DNA of 7,489 bases from Draconibacterium sp. (lineage in GTDB: Bacteria > Bacteroidota > Bacteroidia > Bacteroidales > Prolixibacteraceae): positions 1 to 7,489 of the forward strand of contig JAUVDE010000158.1 of the NCBI GenBank assembly GCA_030595485.1. Reading direction: 5' to 3'. The notes under the pieces are model-generated. The model was given only the letters and a program-made list of their open reading frames with translations. It searched no databases and was not told the origin of the DNA. Below, piece by piece: positions 4,483-7,489 of the stretch; the first letter of the stretch is position 1; each line of letters begins with the position of its first letter. Both the position numbers and the translations under genes were made by a program.

Positions 4483-6903
4483 TTATCTTTTGGTACGCGA
4501 ATACTTATACCTACGAATAAAATTATAAATCACTCCAAATAACGAAATCAAAATCAGCGGCAACAATATATTCAACCACTGCCAAAACGCCTTCTCATCG
4601 CGAAGTTTCACCTGATCGAGCAAACGCATTTTTAGCGTACGATTACGCAACTGCATAATTCCACGGTCGTCGTTCAAATAGAAAACAGCATTCAATAAAA
4701 ATTCTTTATTTCCCCAGGTGCGCTTGGCAACGCGGTCGTAACCCATTTGCTGAATTTGTGGACTCTTACCCGAATAATTTACCTTGTTTGCAATTAATCC
4801 GGCATCGGCAATTACTACCATTTTTGTCGCTTTACTTTCGGTTAAAACTGAATTCGATGAAAAGCCCAACTGCTCCACCATTCGGTTTTTATACAACGAA
4901 GTAAACTGCCCTTCAATTAAAATACCAACCGGAATAAACGGCACATTAAACAACTCGCGAGCAGGTGGGTTATTAATATTTTGCAAACTCACCGACGATG
5001 GTGAAGTTACTTTTCGCGCATTTGGCGATGTCGATAAAATAACTGATTTCGTCAAATTTGGGTTGCCTCCAATCGTATCAACCGACGAAACATATTCGGC
5101 AAAAACACGGTTTAAATTACGGCTTAAAGGGTGATTATCGTTTGGCGTTAACATGGGCGAATAATACCACGGATGCGGTGTAAATTTTGGCTCGGTTCCA
5201 CCCGGTGCCGTATTTACCCGAAGCTGAGCGCAATCAACATCTTGTAACAATTCGTAATTTAAACGGGTTCCGTATTTAAAAAGCTGGTCGCCCAAATTAA
5301 TATCCCTCGGAAACGAAAAGGTTTGAAATCCACGCGACAAACTATCGGTGTTTACACTTACCGGATCAATTAACCACATTACTTTACCGCCATTCATAAT
5401 GTACTGATCAACAACAAACTTATCGGCCTCACTAAATGGCTCGGTCGGACCGGCTACCACCAAAACATCAAAGTTATCGGCATACTGTCCCAGTGTTGTG
5501 GTCGATATCCGTTTCACATCAAAATTCGGAGACAGCGCATTGGAAAAATCCAACACCTGATAACGATCAAATTCTCCATGTCCCTCCAAAAAAGCCACTG
5601 TCGAGCGTTTCGTTCGCATTAACTTCTGAAATGCATTTACCAGTTCAAACTCCACACTTTCGGCTGAATGATTAAAATTATACTCGTGCGAGAAATCCTG
5701 ATTATATTTCAAAAAGTTAACCGCAACTTCTTTGTTTCCAATGCGAATTAAAGCACCCGGAAATATCAATTTCGTACTTACACCTTTTTCTGTTTTATGT
5801 CTAAAACTGGTTGGAATAATTCCCTTACCGTAGAGTTCTTCTATCAGCTTATCTTGTTTTTCCTGATTGCCTACCGCATACGGATCGGTTACTTTCAAAC
5901 GGATAGGTTTTCCAGAGTAAGCATTTAAAACAGCTATTTTCTCAAATACCTCGTTTTGTAGTTTCTTTAAGCCCGGCTCCAATTCTCCTTCCAAAAATAA
6001 TTCAACCGAAACAGGTTCTTCAATACTCGCAGCAAGCTCCTTACTCACATCCGAAAGCGAATAGCGTTTATCTAAAGTTAAATCAATTCGGAGTAAAAAG
6101 TTGGTAGAAACAAAACACACTACCAACACAGCCAAACAAACTAAAACAGCATTTAATTTGGCTTTATTAAGTCTCAGTTTTCCTTTACGAAGCACCAAAC
6201 TTGTGGCATACAAAAACAAAAAAGTCATGGCACAGAAATACACCAAGTCCTGCAAATCTATCACTCCTCGCGATGCCGACAAGTAATGATTATTTATGCT
6301 GAAATAGTTCAAAATCTGTTCTACCAAGTAGGGAACACCAGACGATGCAACAAACTCGAAGCCCATGTAAAACACAAACGACAATACCATTGCAAGAAGA
6401 AAGGAAACGATTTGATTATCGGTTAAAGCCGATGCAAACACACCAATTGCCACATAAATTATGGCCAAAAAAAACAGCCCAAAAAATGAGCCCCAAGTTG
6501 CACCAACATCAATACTTCCAACCGGGTTGCCTAACATATAAACCGACAGAAAACATAACAAAGTAGGCAACAACGAAAACACAACCAATACCAAACCTGC
6601 TAAAAACTTAGCCAGTACCAATTGAAAATCGGACACCGGTCGTGTCAGCAAAATCTCGATGGTTCCGCTACGTTTTTCATCGGCAAAAAAGCGCATGGTA
6701 ATAGCAGGCACCAAGAACAAATACAACCACGGCGCCAGAGTAAACAATCCATCTAAAGTTGCATAACCGTTATCGGGAATATTATACGAACCGGGGAAAA
6801 CCCACAGAAACAGTCCGCTTACCAATAAAAATACCAGCACCGCTAAATAACCAATTAGCGAGCCTAGGAATGTTTTTATTTCTTTCTTAAAAAGTGAATA
6901 CAT
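4483..6903 (-). CDS. Fused GldF-GldG-type ABC transporter membrane protein
   Basis: A complete 806-residue protein joining two components. Residues 1-240 are an ABC-2 type permease like GldF, with six predicted membrane segments (about 15-35, 57-72, 98-121, 136-158, 165-184, 218-238) and the permease motif FFADEKRSGTIEILLTRPVS (72-91). A positively charged linker (239-249) leads to a seventh segment (250-271). A large soluble GldG-like domain follows, with STVAFLEGHGE (434-444) and a VVAGPTEPFSEAD to GGKVMWLIDP region (482-514). An eighth segment (775-797) and a basic tail end the protein. Charge placement fits cytoplasmic ends and a periplasmic GldG domain. In Flavobacterium johnsoniae, GldF and GldG are separate proteins that work with the ATPase GldA in gliding; no ATPase gene is seen here. 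Related proteins occur in non-gliding Bacteroidota, so motility is not implied. lpxB lies upstream. Confidence 0.92.
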   Translation of the reverse strand: MYSLFKKEIKTFLGSLIGYLAVLVFLLVSGLFLWVFPGSYNIPDNGYATLDGLFTLAPWLYLFLVPAITMRFFADEKRSGTIEILLTRPVSDFQLVLAKFLAGLVLVVFSLLPTLLCFLSVYMLGNPVGSIDVGATWGSFFGLFFLAIIYVAIGVFASALTDNQIVSFLLAMVLSFVFYMGFEFVASSGVPYLVEQILNYFSINNHYLSASRGVIDLQDLVYFCAMTFLFLYATSLVLRKGKLRLNKAKLNAVLVCLAVLVVCFVSTNFLLRIDLTLDKRYSLSDVSKELAASIEEPVSVELFLEGELEPGLKKLQNEVFEKIAVLNAYSGKPIRLKVTDPYAVGNQEKQDKLIEELYGKGIIPTSFRHKTEKGVSTKLIFPGALIRIGNKEVAVNFLKYNQDFSHEYNFNHSAESVEFELVNAFQKLMRTKRSTVAFLEGHGEFDRYQVLDFSNALSPNFDVKRISTTTLGQYADNFDVLVVAGPTEPFSEADKFVVDQYIMNGGKVMWLIDPVSVNTDSLSRGFQTFSFPRDINLGDQLFKYGTRLNYELLQDVDCAQLRVNTAPGGTEPKFTPHPWYYSPMLTPNDNHPLSRNLNRVFAEYVSSVDTIGGNPNLTKSVILSTSPNARKVTSPSSVSLQNINNPPARELFNVPFIPVGILIEGQFTSLYKNRMVEQLGFSSNSVLTESKATKMVVIADAGLIANKVNYSGKSPQIQQMGYDRVAKRTWGNKEFLLNAVFYLNDDRGIMQLRNRTLKMRLLDQVKLRDEKAFWQWLNILLPLILISLFGVIYNFIRRYKYSRTKR

Positions 6904-6910
6904 TTTTTTA

Positions 6911-6945
6911 GTTCAGAGTTTCGAGTTCAAAGTTCAAAGACAATT
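6911..6945. repeat. Degenerate heptamer tract at the gldF-gldG start
   Basis: Four clear 7-nt units (such as GTTCAGA at 6911-6917 and GTTCAAA at 6925-6931, the latter repeated exactly at 6932-6938), followed by one weak unit. The tract starts 7 nt from the start codon, much like those before the thioesterase and FAH-family genes, but its unit sequence differs (GTTCAAA versus GAAGTCA). Confidence 0.6.
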
Positions 6946-6951
6946 CCATTT

Positions 6952-6988
6952 TCAATCTTCATCAATCTCTTCAATCTTTAATCAATCT
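6952..6988. repeat. Four copies of TCAATCT spaced 9-11 nt apart
   Basis: TCAATCT occurs exactly at 6952, 6962, 6971 and 6982. The spacing is close to one DNA helical turn, so all copies face about the same side of the helix. They overlap and follow the predicted start site of the gldF-gldG promoter. This could be an array for a binding protein, or simply part of the repeat-rich spacer. Confidence 0.55.
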
Positions 6989-6989
6989 T

Positions 6990-6997
6990 CAAATATA
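6990..6997 (-). promoter_or_regulatory. Candidate -7 promoter box for the gldF-gldG gene
   Basis: On the - strand this is TATATTTG, a full match to the Bacteroidota -7 consensus TAnnTTTG. A TTG lies at 7024-7022, 24 nt upstream, slightly further than the usual 19-21 nt. Transcription would begin near 6984-6986, giving a leader of about 80 nt that contains the TCAATCT array and the heptamer tract. Confidence 0.45.
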
Positions 6998-7021
6998 ATA
7001 GTTATGTTTTTCTTCTTGTGC

Positions 7022-7056
7022 CAACTGTGACTGATCACTGACTACTGCTCACTTCT
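7022..7056. repeat. Degenerate heptamer tract overlapping the 3' end of lpxB
   Basis: Five 7-nt units, such as GACTGAT (7029-7035) and CACTGAC (7036-7042), with a common ACTG core in four. The lpxB stop codon (7044-7042) lies inside the tract, so the last codons of lpxB are built from repeat units. Confidence 0.55.
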
Positions 7057-7489
7057 CAAAAGTTCAATCATCTTCTCAGCCGCACGTTTCGAGCATCCAG
7101 AGTCGCCCATTAAACCATGCAACTCTTCGTAGTCTTTTAAAATATTCTTCCGATGCGAAATACTGTTTAATAGGTTATTCAGCTCGGCAGTAACTTTCTT
7201 TATTTTCATGTCATTCTGAATCAGCTCTTTTACAGCTTCTTTCCCCAGAATAATATTAGGTAGCGTAACCCACTTAATTTTAAGTGCAATTTTTTTAAGG
7301 ATGTGAACTACAATGCCTCCCTCGAGTTTATACAAGGCAACTTGCGGAACATTAAACAAAGCGGTTTCTAACACTGCCGTGCCCGATGCTACCAATGCAG
7401 TGTGCGCGTTGTTTAGCAAATCGTAAGTGGCATTGTAAATCACTTTAATGTTCGAGTCTTGTAAAATGTCGACATATAGTTTTTTATCC
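7042..7489 (-). CDS. lpxB: Lipid-A-disaccharide synthase, C-terminal part only
   Basis: The frame is open to the right edge of the window, so about 149 C-terminal residues are present and the start lies outside. A GTG at 7443 is an internal valine, as the frame continues upstream with family-like sequence. The fragment contains ALVASGTAVLETALFNVPQV, the LpxB signature of a glycosyltransferase GT19 nucleotide-binding region, then ALYKLEGG and WVTLPNIILGKEAVKELIQ, both characteristic. LpxB condenses UDP-2,3-diacylglucosamine with lipid X to form the disaccharide of lipid A at the inner face of the cytoplasmic membrane. This shows a Gram-negative envelope. The last few codons fall in a heptamer tract (7022-7056), so the C-terminal tail is probably variable. 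The gldF-gldG gene starts 138 nt downstream and probably has its own promoter. Confidence 0.95.
   Translation of the reverse strand, partial: DKKLYVDILQDSNIKVIYNATYDLLNNAHTALVASGTAVLETALFNVPQVALYKLEGGIVVHILKKIALKIKWVTLPNIILGKEAVKELIQNDMKIKKVTAELNNLLNSISHRKNILKDYEELHGLMGDSGCSKRAAEKMIELLRSEQ

Noticed and set aside
4784..6566. Several open frames on the + strand inside the gldF-gldG gene
   Set aside because: They are antisense to a clear 806-residue protein and show low-complexity or unrelated composition with no family features.
7441..7443. GTG as a start codon for a short separate gene
   Set aside because: The frame continues to the window edge without a stop, and the sequence on both sides fits LpxB.

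Overview
The window looks like chromosomal DNA from a Bacteroidota (Bacteroidetes) bacterium, probably a marine or saccharolytic member of the Marinilabiliales/Prolixibacteraceae type. Supporting signs are a GldF/GldG-type ABC transporter protein, a dnaN next to a DnaQ-like exonuclease, an S1-type sulfatase, A-rich leaders without clear Shine-Dalgarno sequences, and a TAnnTTTG-type -7 promoter box. The lineage below phylum is inference.

Layout: the 3' end of a sulfatase gene runs rightward (1-813) and ends at a strong hairpin (838-871). Everything else runs leftward. In transcription order these are: the 3' part of lpxB (lipid A disaccharide synthase, 7489-7042); a fused gldF-gldG gene (6903-4483); a 332-nt non-coding stretch with inverted repeats; dnaN (sliding clamp, 4150-3023); a strong terminator-like hairpin; a DEDDh 3'-5' exonuclease with an ExoX-like C-terminus (2942-2136); a fumarylacetoacetate hydrolase family enzyme (2018-1404); and a hot-dog-fold acyl-CoA thioesterase (1348-926). 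The sulfatase and thioesterase genes converge on the hairpin at 838-871.

The leftward genes are mostly core functions: outer-membrane lipid A synthesis, an envelope ABC transporter related to gliding machinery, replication and DNA processing, and two small housekeeping enzymes. The sulfatase is an accessory polysaccharide or sulfate-ester gene. Its codon use differs from its neighbours (8 of 11 arginines are AGA).

No novel defence or mobile system is visible. The most distinctive signal is non-coding: three leftward intergenic spacers carry degenerate tandem heptamers, in four main tracts. Three of these begin 6-9 nt upstream of a start codon, and one runs into the 3' end of lpxB. They resemble the short tandemly repeated repetitive (STRR) heptamers known from cyanobacteria. 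Also notable are the gldF-gldG fusion, a terminator placed almost on top of the exonuclease start codon, a hairpin in the dnaN leader, and a TCAATCT array next to a good -7 promoter box upstream of the gldFG gene.
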